Positions 32,372-52,976 of a stretch of DNA of 64,000 nucleotides are shown piece by piece (position 1 is the first letter of the stretch; each line of letters starts with the position of its first letter). Under the pieces are notes generated by a model. The model did not search any database, was not told where the DNA came from, and saw only the letters and a list, made by a program, of their open reading frames with translations. A program made the position numbers and the translations under genes. The stretch comes from Mycobacterium basiliense (GTDB lineage: Bacteria; Actinomycetota; Actinomycetes; Mycobacteriales; Mycobacteriaceae): assembly GCF_900292015.1 (NCBI RefSeq), contig NZ_LR130759.1:496001-560000 (forward strand), in the 5' to 3' direction.

Positions 32372-33913
32372 GTGGACGTTGTACTGGGGGTTTCGTTGGC
32401 GCCGGCCGCGGTCCGGATGGCGCTGGTGGAGGGTCAAGACGGTAACGGCCTGATCGTCGAAGAGGACAGTTTTCCGGTTGGCGGGGATTCGACCATTCGC
32501 AGCGCAACCGATCAGGTGATCGACGCGATTCTGGGCACCCGAGAGGGTGCGGCCGAGGCCGGTTTGCAGCTTTCCGCCATCGGCGTGAGCTGGACCGATC
32601 ACTTGCAGGCCGCCGCGCTGCGTGACGCCTTGGCCGTGCGCAAGATTGAGAACGTCATGCTGGTCTCCGGATTCTTGGCTGCGGCCGCGCTGGGGCAGAC
32701 GGTCGGGGGTGCGGTCGGATATGACCGGACCGCCGTGCTGTTCATCGAGCCCGATACGGTGACGTTGGCCGTGGTGGATACCTCGGACGGTTCGGTCAGC
32801 GATGTGCGCCAGCAGCTGTTGTCCGCAGACGATGACACCGCCGTGGCCGAGGTGGTCGCCCTGGTCGCGGCGGCCGAGTCCATGCCCGCTCGCCCGGACG
32901 GTTTGTACGTGGTGGGCACGGGCGTGGATGTCGCCATGATCAAACCGGTGCTTGATGCCTCCACGTCGCTGACGGTCAACGTCCCCGAGGAACACGAGAT
33001 GGCCCTGGCCAGAGGCGCGGCACTGGCTTCGGGCAATGCGCCGTTGTTCGCATCCAGCACGGCGGCCCTGGCGTACGCGCAGGACGTGCGTACGCCCGAC
33101 TTCTTCGATCAGGATGAGCTCGGCTATCACGACGTGGTCGAGGAGGACTCGGCCGGGCGCAGGTCAGGACTGTTGGTGGGCAGCGGGCTGGCGGTGGTCG
33201 CCACCGCTGCGGTGGTTGCGCTGGAAGTTGCCCTGGCGATGGACATTCGGCCCACGGTCGCGCTGCAGCCCAGACCCAACGAAAACCACCTGGTAGCGCC
33301 GGCGGAGCCGGCTGAAGTGCCCACTCAGGTCGCGGCTCCGGCTCCGCGGATCAACGTGCCACAGCCGTCGTCCGGGGTCCCGCAACTGCCGGCGCCGTTG
33401 CCGGCGGCCTCGATTCCGCCAGCTCCGGAGGCGCCGGATCTGCCGGCCGCGGCCGAACCGATATTCGGTATGCCGGCCGCTCCGGTGGTGCCGGCGCCGC
33501 GGGCGCCGGATCCGATTGTCGCCATTCCGCCGCTGGTGCCGATTGTGGTCCCGCCGGTGCGTGTGCCCAACGCGGTGAGTCCCGCGGTGCCCAAGGCTCC
33601 GACCCTGGTGCCCCGCCAGCAACCCCGGCTGCCGAAACCTCGCGTGCAGGTCCCGGTATCACCACCGCGAATCGTGAACCCAATTCCCCGGGGGCCGATA
33701 GGCCAGACGCCACCCGGTCGGGGGTCATCACCCAAACCTGGGCGGGTCGCCGGCGGTGGTCGGGGTGGCCATGGCCCAGGCGGCCTGTTCGGGGGCGGTG
33801 GCCACGGTGGGCCGTTTGGTGGTGGCGGTCACGGCGGCTTCGGCGGGGGCCACGGCGGTGGCTTTGGCGGGGGGCACGGCGGCGGCTTCGGCGGCGGCCA
33901 CGGGCGACACTAG
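32372..33913 (+). CDS. ATPase-fold-like membrane protein, Gly/His-rich tail (paralogue 3)
   Basis: A 513-residue protein of the same family as the gene at 10395. The GTG at 32372 follows GGGAGGGG and gives VDVVLGVSLAPAAVRMALVE. Motifs: ILGTREGA near residue 52, TLAVVDTSDGSVSDV near residue 131 and YVVGTGVDVAMIKPVL near residue 182, then MALARGAAL. A membrane helix lies at about residues 265-288. The tail is Pro/Ala-rich and ends with about 50 residues of Gly/His/Phe repeats (GGGHGGGFGGGHGGG) that could bind metal. It lies between dcd and udgA, which are adjacent in M. tuberculosis. Confidence 0.8.
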   Translation: MDVVLGVSLAPAAVRMALVEGQDGNGLIVEEDSFPVGGDSTIRSATDQVIDAILGTREGAAEAGLQLSAIGVSWTDHLQAAALRDALAVRKIENVMLVSGFLAAAALGQTVGGAVGYDRTAVLFIEPDTVTLAVVDTSDGSVSDVRQQLLSADDDTAVAEVVALVAAAESMPARPDGLYVVGTGVDVAMIKPVLDASTSLTVNVPEEHEMALARGAALASGNAPLFASSTAALAYAQDVRTPDFFDQDELGYHDVVEEDSAGRRSGLLVGSGLAVVATAAVVALEVALAMDIRPTVALQPRPNENHLVAPAEPAEVPTQVAAPAPRINVPQPSSGVPQLPAPLPAASIPPAPEAPDLPAAAEPIFGMPAAPVVPAPRAPDPIVAIPPLVPIVVPPVRVPNAVSPAVPKAPTLVPRQQPRLPKPRVQVPVSPPRIVNPIPRGPIGQTPPGRGSSPKPGRVAGGGRGGHGPGGLFGGGGHGGPFGGGGHGGFGGGHGGGFGGGHGGGFGGGHGRH

Positions 33914-34093
33914 CTAATTTTGCACAAGGCTTTCCTGTTCGCTGTGCGGCGTTGACGCCGCCATCTGCGGCTCCTCTGGCAAACGAGACACCGCGGAGGG
34001 TGCCCATCTGGTGCGTAGAATCGCGATACGGGTTGGGGACCCAGGCACGTCTCGCATCAGGTTTCTGCGACGACGGCAAAAATTTGGGGGGCT

Positions 34094-35473
34094 ATGGACA
34101 CGGTTCTTGGTGTGTCGTTGGCGCCAGCGGCTGTCCGGATGGTGCTGGTCGAGGGCGAAAACGGCGACGGAGCACTTGTCGACCAAGACGGATTTGACGT
34201 CGATACCGATGGTGGTGCCGCAACGGCCAGCGCGGCCGAACAGGTCATCTCGGCGATCCTGGGGACCCGGGAGGGCGCATGCGAGGGCGGCTACCAGCTG
34301 AGGTCGACAGGTGTGACCTGGCGAACCCCCGCCCAGGCCGCGGCCCTGCGCGACGCGCTGGCCGCCCGCAAGATCGAGAACGTCGTACTGGTCTCGGCGT
34401 TTTTGGCCGCAGCTGCCCTTGCGCACGCCGTCGGAAACGAGACCAACTATGCCCACACCGCGTTGCTTTTCATCGAACCGGACATGGCCACCCTTGCGGT
34501 CGTCGACAGCGCAGATGGTTCGATCACCGACATCCATCGAGTGGCCCTGTCCGAGGACGATGACACCGCGGTGGCCCAGCTGACCGAACTGGCCTCGATG
34601 GCCGATCACCTGGAGGCCCAGCCGGATGCGATATTTACGGTTGGCTCCGGAATCGATCTGCCGCTGATCAAGCCGGCCCTACAGGCCGCGACGACGCTGC
34701 CGGTTACGGCGGCCGCAGAACCGGAGACGGCGCTCGCCCGCGGTGCAGCCCTGGCCGCGGCCAACACCCCGCTGCTGGTGTCTTCCACGGCGGCTCAGGC
34801 CTACGCGCAGGATCCCGGTAGCGGCGCGATCCACCCATACGGACTAGATGCGGCCTACTTCGACGACGTCTCCGACGGCATCGAAACCGGCAAGGGCGCC
34901 CTGGCCTACAGCGCTGTCACCGACGATCAGCCAGAGCGAAGTCCGTTCGGGCTGGTCGCGAGCATCCTGGCAGCGATCTTTGTCATCGGTGTTGGGGCAC
35001 TAGCCATATCGCTGGCGGTGAGCATCCGGTCGGCGCCAGGGACCAGACCGAACCCGGCCCACAACGTCGCGCCCACCGCGCCGGCGCCGGTGGCCCAAGT
35101 TCCCACCCCCAAAGCCCCTGCACCGCAGGCGCCGGCTCCCGCGCCGCAGGCGCCCACGCCGGTCCCACAGGCACCGGCCCCGGCTCCGCGGCATGCCCCG
35201 GTTTCGGTGCCCCAGCCCCAGGTACCCGCGCCGGTCCCGCAGGCCCCAGCTCCGATCCCGCAGGCTCCGGCGCCCGCGCCCGTTCCGGTACCTGTTCCGA
35301 TACAGATACCGTTGCCCCCGATCTTTAGTCCGGGCGGTGGGGGAGGATTCCCAGGTGGCGATGACGGCAACCGTGGCGGCGGTCGCGGCGGCCGGCACGG
35401 GGGCGGCCACGGCGGCGGTCATGGTGGTGGACATCGCGGTGGGTTCAACATTCCGTTTATCCCCGGCATCTAA
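34094..35473 (+). CDS. ATPase-fold-like membrane protein, Gly/His-rich tail (paralogue 4)
   Basis: A 459-residue member starting at the ATG at 34094 after GGGGGGC. The core (MDTVLGVSLAPAAVRMVLVE, ILGTREGA, TLAVVDSADGSITDI, FTVGSGIDLPLIKPAL, TALARGAAL) is the best preserved of the four. A membrane helix lies at about residues 283-308. The tail holds about seven degenerate Pro-Gln-Ala-Pro-Ala-Pro units and a Gly/His-rich segment, and ends in FNIPFIPGI. It directly follows paralogue 3 in the same direction with a 180-base gap, a clear tandem duplication. Confidence 0.8.
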   Translation: MDTVLGVSLAPAAVRMVLVEGENGDGALVDQDGFDVDTDGGAATASAAEQVISAILGTREGACEGGYQLRSTGVTWRTPAQAAALRDALAARKIENVVLVSAFLAAAALAHAVGNETNYAHTALLFIEPDMATLAVVDSADGSITDIHRVALSEDDDTAVAQLTELASMADHLEAQPDAIFTVGSGIDLPLIKPALQAATTLPVTAAAEPETALARGAALAAANTPLLVSSTAAQAYAQDPGSGAIHPYGLDAAYFDDVSDGIETGKGALAYSAVTDDQPERSPFGLVASILAAIFVIGVGALAISLAVSIRSAPGTRPNPAHNVAPTAPAPVAQVPTPKAPAPQAPAPAPQAPTPVPQAPAPAPRHAPVSVPQPQVPAPVPQAPAPIPQAPAPAPVPVPVPIQIPLPPIFSPGGGGGFPGGDDGNRGGGRGGRHGGGHGGGHGGGHRGGFNIPFIPGI

Positions 35474-35549
35474 TCTCGCCGGGTAGCCGTCATCTGCCGT
35501 TAAGCGTCGCGATGCAGTTCGCTCATCGCGACCACCTACACACGGTGGT

Positions 35550-36884
35550 ATGCGATGCACCGTCTTTGGCACCGGATATCTGGGTGCCACCCACGCCGTA
35601 GGAATGGCGGAACTGGGACATGAGGTCGTCGGGGTCGACATCGATCCAGGCAAGGTAGCCAAACTGGCCGGCGGTGATATCCCCTTCTACGAACCCGGCC
35701 TGCGAAAGCTATTGACCGACAACATTGCTGCGGGCCGGTTGCACTTCACCACCGACTACGACTTGGCCGCCGAATTCGCCGACGTGCATTTTCTGGGCGT
35801 CGGCACACCGCAAAAGAAGGGCGAATACGGCGCTGATCTGCGCCATGTCCATGCCGTCATCGACGGCTTGGTACCACGTCTGACCAGGGCGTCGGTGCTC
35901 ATCGGCAAGTCGACCGTGCCGGTGGGCACCGCGGCCGAGCTGGGTCAGCGGGCCGCTGCGCTGGTAGCCGGCGGAGTCGACGTCGAAATCGCCTGGAATC
36001 CGGAGTTCCTGCGGGAGGGATTTGCTGTCCATGACACCTTGCATCCAGATCGCATTGTGCTTGGGGTGCAAGACGGTTCAACACGCGCCGAGCAGGCAGC
36101 GCGCGAGCTGTACGGTCCACTGCTGGCCGCCGGGGTGCCGTTCTTGGTGACGGATCTGCAGACCGCGGAGCTGGTCAAGGTTTCTGCCAATGCGTTTCTC
36201 GCAACCAAGATTTCGTTCATCAACGCCATCTCCGAAGTGTGTGAGGCGGCGGGCGCGGATGTCAGCCTATTGTCCGATGCGCTGGGATACGACCCTCGTA
36301 TTGGTCGCCAATGTCTCAACGCCGGATTGGGTTTCGGGGGCGGATGCCTGCCCAAAGACATCCGCGCGTTTATGGCCCGCGCCGGTGAGCTGGGCGCTAA
36401 CCAGGCACTGACATTTCTGCGCGAAGTGGACAGCATCAACATGCGCCGGCGCACCCGCATGGTTGAACTGGCCACCGCCGCGTGCGGTGGTTCCCTGCTG
36501 GGCGCCAACATCGCGGTACTCGGCGCGGCGTTCAAACCCGAATCCGACGATGTACGTGACTCGCCGGCACTCAATGTCGCGGGCCAGCTGCAGCTCAACG
36601 GCGCGGTGGTCAATGTGTACGACCCCAAAGCGCTGGACAACGCAAACCGGCTATTTCCCACGCTGAACTACGCGGTTTCGGTTGCGGAGGCCTGCGAGCG
36701 CGCCGACGCCGTGCTGGTGCTCACCGAATGGCGAGAGTTCGTCGAGCTCGACCCCGACGCACTGGCCGACCGCGTCCGCTCCCGGGTCATTGTCGACGGA
36801 CGCAACTGCCTTGATGTATACCGCTGGAAAAGGGCGGGCTGGCGGGTGTATCGCCTCGGCGCGGGGATGCGAACGGCGTCGTAG
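35550..36884 (+). CDS. udgA: UDP-glucose 6-dehydrogenase
   Basis: A 444-residue nucleotide-sugar dehydrogenase, homologous to Rv0322. The NAD-binding motif GTGYLGATHAVGMAELGH starts at residue 7, and the catalytic Cys266 sits in FGGGCLPKD. The C-terminal domain follows (GAAFKPESDDVRDSPAL). It oxidises UDP-glucose twice to UDP-glucuronate, a sugar-nucleotide donor for surface glycans. The ATG at 35550 is 76 bases after paralogue 4. It converges with the megasynthase gene. Confidence 0.9.
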   Translation: MRCTVFGTGYLGATHAVGMAELGHEVVGVDIDPGKVAKLAGGDIPFYEPGLRKLLTDNIAAGRLHFTTDYDLAAEFADVHFLGVGTPQKKGEYGADLRHVHAVIDGLVPRLTRASVLIGKSTVPVGTAAELGQRAAALVAGGVDVEIAWNPEFLREGFAVHDTLHPDRIVLGVQDGSTRAEQAARELYGPLLAAGVPFLVTDLQTAELVKVSANAFLATKISFINAISEVCEAAGADVSLLSDALGYDPRIGRQCLNAGLGFGGGCLPKDIRAFMARAGELGANQALTFLREVDSINMRRRTRMVELATAACGGSLLGANIAVLGAAFKPESDDVRDSPALNVAGQLQLNGAVVNVYDPKALDNANRLFPTLNYAVSVAEACERADAVLVLTEWREFVELDPDALADRVRSRVIVDGRNCLDVYRWKRAGWRVYRLGAGMRTAS

Positions 36885-36926
36885 GCGCCACCCGGCGATG
36901 TGGCCGCCGACGACCTCCGCGGCGAG

Positions 36927-46664
<9,738 letters not shown>

Positions 46665-46866
46665 AGCTAAACGATAGGGGATGACAAGACGGGGCATTCA
46701 CGTTTCGCCCCCGGCCGCAGCTGCGGCCAACGTCGAGTGGGGTTCGATGACCCCGACGTGTTCGCTGACCATGCTCGATCCCAGTCCTCGTCGATGGCGG
46801 GGACTGTCGCGATGTCCCTGGCGGCCAGCCCCGTTGGCGGGTGGCACTCCTCAGCTGGCCCGGTAG

Positions 46867-48186
46867 TCAGACCGAAACCCTGTCGCGCTGTGTGTTAAAC
46901 CTCAGTCGTGCACCATGTTTGGGAACGGAGGTGATATTGCGGACCCGCGGGACCTCACCCTTGGACGCCTCGGCGACCGTGACGTCAAACTGGCGGAAAA
47001 TTTCTCGCAGGATGACGACGCCCTCGGTGAGCGCGAACCCGAAGCCCAGGCAGCGGCGCACCCCGCCGCCGAATGGGAGCCAAGTGTTGGGGGCCACGGT
47101 GCCGTCGAGATACCGACCGGGACGAAACTCTGCCGGCTCGGGGTGGGTGACCTGGTTGGCGTGTGCGAGCAGAATGGACGTATTGACCACCGTCCCCGCG
47201 GGCAATTGCCAGCCGCCGATCTCGACGGGCGCGGTGGCCTTGCGAACGGTGGACGCAATTACCGTGTGCCGGCGTAGCCCTTCTTTCAGGACCGCCTCGA
47301 GGAATCCGTCATCGCCGGCCACGGCCGCCGCAATGGCTTGGTTCTGGATTTCGGGGGCGTTGGCGAGTTCCCATAACGTCCATGACAGCGCCGCAGCGGT
47401 GGTCTCATGGCCGGCCAGCAACAACGTGATGAGCTGGTCGCGAAGCTCGCCATCGGTGAGGGGTTCGGCGGAAGTGTCTTCGACCTGTAACAGCCGGGAC
47501 AACACGTCGGTGCGGCTGTGTAGGTCCGAGGACGCGCGTCGGGCCGCGATTTCGCGATAAAGGATCGCATCGATCTGGTGTTTGTTGTCGAAGAATCGCT
47601 TCCATGGGTTCACCCGTTTCAGCAGCGGGTATGGGCTGCCGGCAAGGATCAGGGGATGGGCGGTGATGATGCCCTGCAAGCGATCGGTCAACTCGGATGT
47701 CACCTGGGGATCAGTGACCCCGAAAACCACCCGCAAAATGATGTCCAGGGTGAGCGCGTTCATGCGATCCAGGGCGGGGACGCTGGTGCCGACCGGCCAT
47801 CGTGCGATGTGCTCGCGTGCGACTGAAGCGATCATGTCGCGGTAGCCGTGCAGCGCCGCGCGGGTGAACGCGGGCATGAGTAGTGATCGCATCCGCGCAT
47901 GCTCGGCTTCGTCGGTGGTAAGGACGGAGTGTTCGCCCATGACGACGCTGAGGATCTGGTTTCCTTCGCCCCCGTGCAGCAGCGTCGGATCGGCCGCGAA
48001 GATCTCTTTGATGTGTTCCGGACGGGTGAAGACCACAAGGTTGTCCGCGTGCGGGGGCACGTGCAGCGAGAACACGTCGCCGTACCTACGTTGTACCGCC
48101 GGCAGGAATCTGTCACGAAACTTCAGGTACAGCACGCTTTGTAGGTAGCGGGGTAGCCGCGGTCCGGGTGGCAAGGTGGAAGTCAC
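46867..48186 (-). CDS. cytochrome P450, CYP135A1 type
   Basis: A 439-residue P450 close to Rv0327c (cyp135A1). The I-helix motif is AGHETT (about residue 258), the K-helix ExxR is in KEGLRRH, and the heme-ligand loop FGGGVRRCLGFG places the Cys near residue 378. The GTG at 48186 precedes the Pro-rich LPPGPRLPRYL. It lies upstream of the megasynthase on the same strand, 202 bases from its start, and could hydroxylate the lipid product; this is inference. The TetR gene is divergent. Confidence 0.87.
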   Translation of the reverse strand: MTSTLPPGPRLPRYLQSVLYLKFRDRFLPAVQRRYGDVFSLHVPPHADNLVVFTRPEHIKEIFAADPTLLHGGEGNQILSVVMGEHSVLTTDEAEHARMRSLLMPAFTRAALHGYRDMIASVAREHIARWPVGTSVPALDRMNALTLDIILRVVFGVTDPQVTSELTDRLQGIITAHPLILAGSPYPLLKRVNPWKRFFDNKHQIDAILYREIAARRASSDLHSRTDVLSRLLQVEDTSAEPLTDGELRDQLITLLLAGHETTAAALSWTLWELANAPEIQNQAIAAAVAGDDGFLEAVLKEGLRRHTVIASTVRKATAPVEIGGWQLPAGTVVNTSILLAHANQVTHPEPAEFRPGRYLDGTVAPNTWLPFGGGVRRCLGFGFALTEGVVILREIFRQFDVTVAEASKGEVPRVRNITSVPKHGARLRFNTQRDRVSV

Positions 48187-48294
48187 CGCGCCGCCTCGCC
48201 GAACTGTGGTGTGGTGATTGCGCCAGCCGCCGTCGGCGTTGAAGACCCCGATGAGCCGCACCACCCTGTTTGCCATGCCGCTCCCCAAAATCGC

Positions 48295-48324
48295 AAACAA
48301 ATGTTTGATGTAAACGATTGTTTA
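48295..48324. promoter_or_regulatory. paired palindromes between the P450 and TetR genes
   Basis: AAACAAATGTTT (48295-48306) and TAAACGATTGTTTA (48311-48324) are each palindromic and share the half AAAC/GTTT. They lie in the AT-rich stretch between the divergent genes, 19-48 bases upstream of the TetR start, and are the best candidate for an autoregulatory operator. Confidence 0.7.
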
Positions 48325-48342
48325 TCACGTTAAGATGCAGCT

Positions 48343-48960
48343 GTGCAACAGCCGCACACGAACCGAGACAAACTGCTCAACGGTGCGCTCCTTTGCTTAA
48401 CGGAGCGCGGTTATCGCAACACCAGCTCGCGCGACATCGCACGCGCTGCCGGGGTGAACGTCGCGTCGATCAACTACCACTTCGGCAGCAAGGACGCGCT
48501 GCTCGACGATGTGCTCAGCCGGTGTTTCGCAACCTGGAACGAGCGCGTCCAAGAGGCGTTCAATCAGTCCGCCTGCACCAGTCCCGTCGGACAGATTCGG
48601 GCTGTTCTCGAAGCCACCGTCGATTCGTTTGAGCAGATCCGGCCCGCCGTCTACGCATGCGTGGAGTCCTACGCTCCGGCGCTGCGGTCGGAGGCGCTAC
48701 GGGAACGGCTCGCCGCGGGCTACGCCGACGTGCGCCAACATTCGGTCGATCTGGTCCGTGCCGCGCTGGCCGGCACTGACAGGGAACCGCCGGAACGCCT
48801 CCCGACCATGGTTTCGGTGCTCATGGCTGTCATCGATGGCCTGATGATGCAGTGGATCGCCGACCCATCGGCCACCCCGCGATCGGCCGAGGTTCTTCAG
48901 GCGCTTGCCGACATCGGCGCCGTAGTGGCCGGTGACTCGACGGTCGAGCGCGCCGGCTAG
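48343..48960 (+). CDS. TetR-family regulator, Rv0328 type
   Basis: A 205-residue regulator. The N-terminal helix-turn-helix (TSSRDIARAAGVNVASINYHFGSKD, read in two blocks near residues 25-49) is typical of TetR. The remaining helical domain would bind a small ligand. It is divergent from the P450 and overlooks paired palindromes in the gap, so it probably controls the P450 and perhaps the megasynthase. Confidence 0.87.
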   Translation: MQQPHTNRDKLLNGALLCLTERGYRNTSSRDIARAAGVNVASINYHFGSKDALLDDVLSRCFATWNERVQEAFNQSACTSPVGQIRAVLEATVDSFEQIRPAVYACVESYAPALRSEALRERLAAGYADVRQHSVDLVRAALAGTDREPPERLPTMVSVLMAVIDGLMMQWIADPSATPRSAEVLQALADIGAVVAGDSTVERAG

Positions 48961-49350
48961 AGCCCGGGTTGGTCGTGTTCGCTTGTCCGGCTGGGGAATG
49001 CGCAGGCGGTGTGGCTCATTGGTGAATGGAAATGCGATGTTGGGTCCGGCGCTGACGACCAAGCCGGAACGCGTGGGCTTGCAACGAGTGTTAATTCGGC
49101 GGGATGGCAGCGGCCCTGGCCGCGCTGTGTCTTGCGTCGGCGCAGGCGCACGGCACGGCGATGTTCGACGGGTTACGGGGACGCCACCGTCGCGGCGCTG
49201 CTCGCCGGGGCGACCGCGCGCAACCTAGTGATCGACACGGCGTGGCAGGACGCGGCGGCGGTCGCGTCGGCCGGCTGCGGCTTCATTGCCGGGCGCCGGT
49301 GATAGTCCACTGGCCGTCAACCGTGCTGTGCCGGGGCGTAGCCTGTCGGC
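48961..49350. other. gene-free stretch, 390 bases, possible decayed gene end
   Basis: No intact gene. A plus-strand stretch ending at 49302 reads GDATVAALLAGATARNLVID and continues to a stop after FIAGRR, which looks protein-like but lacks a start and any preceding domain. It may be the relic of a gene lost between the Rv0328 and Rv0332 types. Confidence 0.5.
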
Positions 49351-50106
49351 GTGGACCATACGGCGGCATTTCTCGAGGAGAACCGCGCGTTTGCCGAGCT
49401 GATCCGCGATGCCGATCCGTCCGTATCCGTGCCGACCTGCCCAGGCTGGACGGTTAAGCAACTGGTCCGGCACGTGGGGCGGGGTGATCTTTGGGCGGCG
49501 CAGCTCATCATCGAGTGCGCCGATCAGTTCCTCGATCCGCGCACCGTCGAGGGGGGAAAGCCGCCGGTGGACTCCGACGGCGTGATCTCTTGGCTGCGCG
49601 GTGGCGCACAACGGTTGGTGGACGCCGTCGAGCGCACCGGGATGGAAACGCCGGTCTGGACGTTCCTCGGGTCGCGCCCGGCATACTGGTGGATTCGCCG
49701 CCGCCTGCACGAGGTGGTGGTGCATCGGGCCGATGCCGCGATCGCCACCGGCAGCGAATTCACGCTCGACCCCGACGTCGCAGCCGACGGTATCAGCGAG
49801 TTTCTGGAGCGGATAGCGGTGCAGGCCGGGAATGAGGGCGCCGCGTTACCGCTCGAAGGCGGCGACCATATACATCTGCACGCCAACGATCCCGGGCTCG
49901 GTTCGGCCGGCGAATGGACGATTCGTGCCGCCGACGGCAGGATCACCTGGTCACACGAGCACGACAAGGGTGCGGTGGCGCTCCGGGGGAGCGCAACCGA
50001 GCTTTTGCTGGCCATGGTTCGCCGAGTCGCGCTCGCCGACACCGCTATCGAACTGTTCGGTGACGACGCGGTATTCCAGAAGTGGCTGGACCGCACGCCC
50101 CTCTAA
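49351..50106 (+). CDS. maleylpyruvate-isomerase-family mycothiol-dependent protein
   Basis: A 251-residue protein of the mycothiol-dependent maleylpyruvate isomerase-like family. The N-terminal DinB-like helical bundle carries CPGWTVKQLVRHVG (residues 30-43) with the metal-ligand-like His, and a second His/Asp set in RRLHEVVVHRADA (about residues 117-129). Proteins of this family use mycothiol as cofactor. The start GTG at 49351 is favoured by homology. Exact substrate unknown; Rv0332 is the M. tuberculosis counterpart by position. Confidence 0.78.
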   Translation: MDHTAAFLEENRAFAELIRDADPSVSVPTCPGWTVKQLVRHVGRGDLWAAQLIIECADQFLDPRTVEGGKPPVDSDGVISWLRGGAQRLVDAVERTGMETPVWTFLGSRPAYWWIRRRLHEVVVHRADAAIATGSEFTLDPDVAADGISEFLERIAVQAGNEGAALPLEGGDHIHLHANDPGLGSAGEWTIRAADGRITWSHEHDKGAVALRGSATELLLAMVRRVALADTAIELFGDDAVFQKWLDRTPL

Positions 50107-50144
50107 TCTTGGGACCAGCCGGGGTACACGGTAATTTGCAGACC

Positions 50145-50519
50145 ATGACCACATCGGAGATCGCCACCGTGCTGGCCTGGACCGACGCTCTCAACTCTGC
50201 CGACCTTGAGACCCTGGTCAGCCTGTCCAGCGACGACATTGATGTCGGTGACGCGCATGGAGCTGTCCAGGGGCACGAAGCGCTGCGCAGGTGGGCCAGT
50301 TCGCTGGCAACGACGGCAGAACTGGGCCGGATGTACGTGCACGACGGTGTCGTCGTTGTCGAACAGAAGATCATCAGCCGCGAGGATCCCGGTGCGGTTA
50401 CCACCGGCGCCGCGGCATTCCGGGTGGTCCGCGACCATGTCACCTCGGTGTTCCGCCATCACGACCTGGCGTCGGCGCTGGCCGCCACGGATTTGACCCA
50501 GGCCGACGCGGTCGATTGA
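50145..50519 (+). CDS. SnoaL/NTF2-like small protein, Rv0333 type
   Basis: A 124-residue protein with the same length as Rv0333. Layout fits a NTF2-like fold: [20 protein letters not shown] at the start, [13 protein letters not shown] in the middle, and [12 protein letters not shown] near the end. It could bind a small hydrophobic ligand. Short gap to rmlA (29 bases) suggests cotranscription. Confidence 0.75.
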   Translation: MTTSEIATVLAWTDALNSADLETLVSLSSDDIDVGDAHGAVQGHEALRRWASSLATTAELGRMYVHDGVVVVEQKIISREDPGAVTTGAAAFRVVRDHVTSVFRHHDLASALAATDLTQADAVD

Positions 50520-50548
50520 GGTCGGCTAAAGGCAATCGGGAGTCACTC

Positions 50549-51415
<867 letters not shown>

Positions 51416-51423
51416 TTTCGCGA

Positions 51424-52836
51424 CTACGGTAACCCTTTGGCGCCGGTTAGGCCGAGGAGCCGTCCGCCGGTGCCGCCGTCCCCGGCCTGGCCGGGGTACG
51501 GCCCGGTTCCGCCGTTGCCACCGTCACCGCCATTGCCTACCAGCCTGGCCGCGCCGCCATCGCCGCCCTTGCCGCCGCTGGTCGAGGCGGCGCCGGCGCT
51601 GCCGCCATCGCCGCCCGCACCTCCGTTGCCAATGGCTCCGGCCTTGCCGCCGTCGCCCCCCTCGGCGCCGCCCCAGAAGTAGCCGGACCCGCCGAGGCCG
51701 CCGTCCCCGCCGTCGCCCCAGAGCAGGCCAGCGGTGCCGCCGGCGCCACCGATCCCGCCCTTACCGGCTGAGCTTCCGCCGACACCGCCATCGCCGCCGG
51801 CCCCGAAGAGCAATCCGCCATCACCGCCGGCGCCGCCGGCACCACCGTTGGCACTGTCAGTGGTGCCGCTGAATCCTCCGGCTCCGCCGGTACCCCCGCC
51901 ACCCAGGAAGCCGGTGGCAGTGCCGCCGGCCCCACCGGACCCGCCGGCGAAAGTGCCGAATCCTCCGGTGCCGCCGGCGCCCGCGGAGCCGTAGAGCGCC
52001 CTGGAGTTGCCGCCGTCGCCGCCGGACCCGCCGGCGATAGTGCCGTACCCGCCGGTGCCGCCGTCCCCGCCGGAGCCGAGGAACATGCCGCCGGTCCCGC
52101 CGGCCCCGCCGTCACCCCCAACGGTGCCGCCGGTTTTGCCGCCGGCCCCGCCGGTGCCGCCGTCCCCGAAGAGACCAGCGGCCCCGCCGATCCCGCCATT
52201 GCCGGCGTAGATGCCGGTCGTTGAGTTCCCGCCGGCACCGCCGGCCCCGCCGTTACCGAATAGCAGGCCACCGGCGCCGCCGGTGCCGCCTGCTCCGGCG
52301 TTGCCGTTGGCTAGGTCTCCACCCGCGCCGCCGGCGCCACCGTTGCCGAATAGCCCGGCCGCCCCGCCATTGCCGCCCGGCAGGCCCGGCCCTCCCGATC
52401 CGCCGGCTCCGCCGTTGCCGATCAGGAGTCCACCGGCCCCGCCGTTGGCGCCGGTCCCCGCAGCCCCGTCGGTGCCGTCGCCGATCAGCGGGCGGCCGAA
52501 CAACCTCTGGAAGGGCGCGTTGACCGAGCTGAGCGGATCCTGCAAGGCCGTGACAGCGGCGGCCTCGGTGCTGGCATATGAACCCGCACCCGTGCGCAAC
52601 GTCCGGACAAAGTCTTCGTGGAACACCGCTACCTGTGCGCCCAATGCCTGATAATCCTGGGCGTACCCGGAAAACAGTGCCGCGATGGCCCCCGAAACCT
52701 CATCGGCGCCCGCTGCCAGCAGGGCCGTCGTCCGAGCGGCCGCGGTCGCGTTGGCCGCACTAAGAGCCGACCCGACACCGCCCAAGTCTGAAGCCGCCGC
52801 TAACAACATCTCCTGAGTAGCGATCACAAACGACAT
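51424..52836 (-). CDS. PE_PGRS protein (1 of 4)
   Basis: A 470-residue protein. Residues 1-95 are a PE domain ([40 protein letters not shown]), followed by the linker [20 protein letters not shown] near residue 113 and then Gly-Gly-Ala/Gly-Gly-Asn PGRS repeats to the end. PE proteins are exported by ESX systems, usually paired with a PPE partner; no PPE gene is present here. Surface localisation is inferred from the family. Confidence 0.88.
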   Translation of the reverse strand: MSFVIATQEMLLAAASDLGGVGSALSAANATAAARTTALLAAGADEVSGAIAALFSGYAQDYQALGAQVAVFHEDFVRTLRTGAGSYASTEAAAVTALQDPLSSVNAPFQRLFGRPLIGDGTDGAAGTGANGGAGGLLIGNGGAGGSGGPGLPGGNGGAAGLFGNGGAGGAGGDLANGNAGAGGTGGAGGLLFGNGGAGGAGGNSTTGIYAGNGGIGGAAGLFGDGGTGGAGGKTGGTVGGDGGAGGTGGMFLGSGGDGGTGGYGTIAGGSGGDGGNSRALYGSAGAGGTGGFGTFAGGSGGAGGTATGFLGGGGTGGAGGFSGTTDSANGGAGGAGGDGGLLFGAGGDGGVGGSSAGKGGIGGAGGTAGLLWGDGGDGGLGGSGYFWGGAEGGDGGKAGAIGNGGAGGDGGSAGAASTSGGKGGDGGAARLVGNGGDGGNGGTGPYPGQAGDGGTGGRLLGLTGAKGLP

Positions 52837-52976
52837 CTGACATCTCCAATCGATAAGCGTGGGAGAAATGGTCGCCGCTAAACCGATTGCATCGCATGAG
52901 GCATCGGCCTCAAATTGCCGAGGCGTATTCGACCGATGCAGGAGAGGGTTTGGTGTTGGTTGCCGCGGTTACGGCA

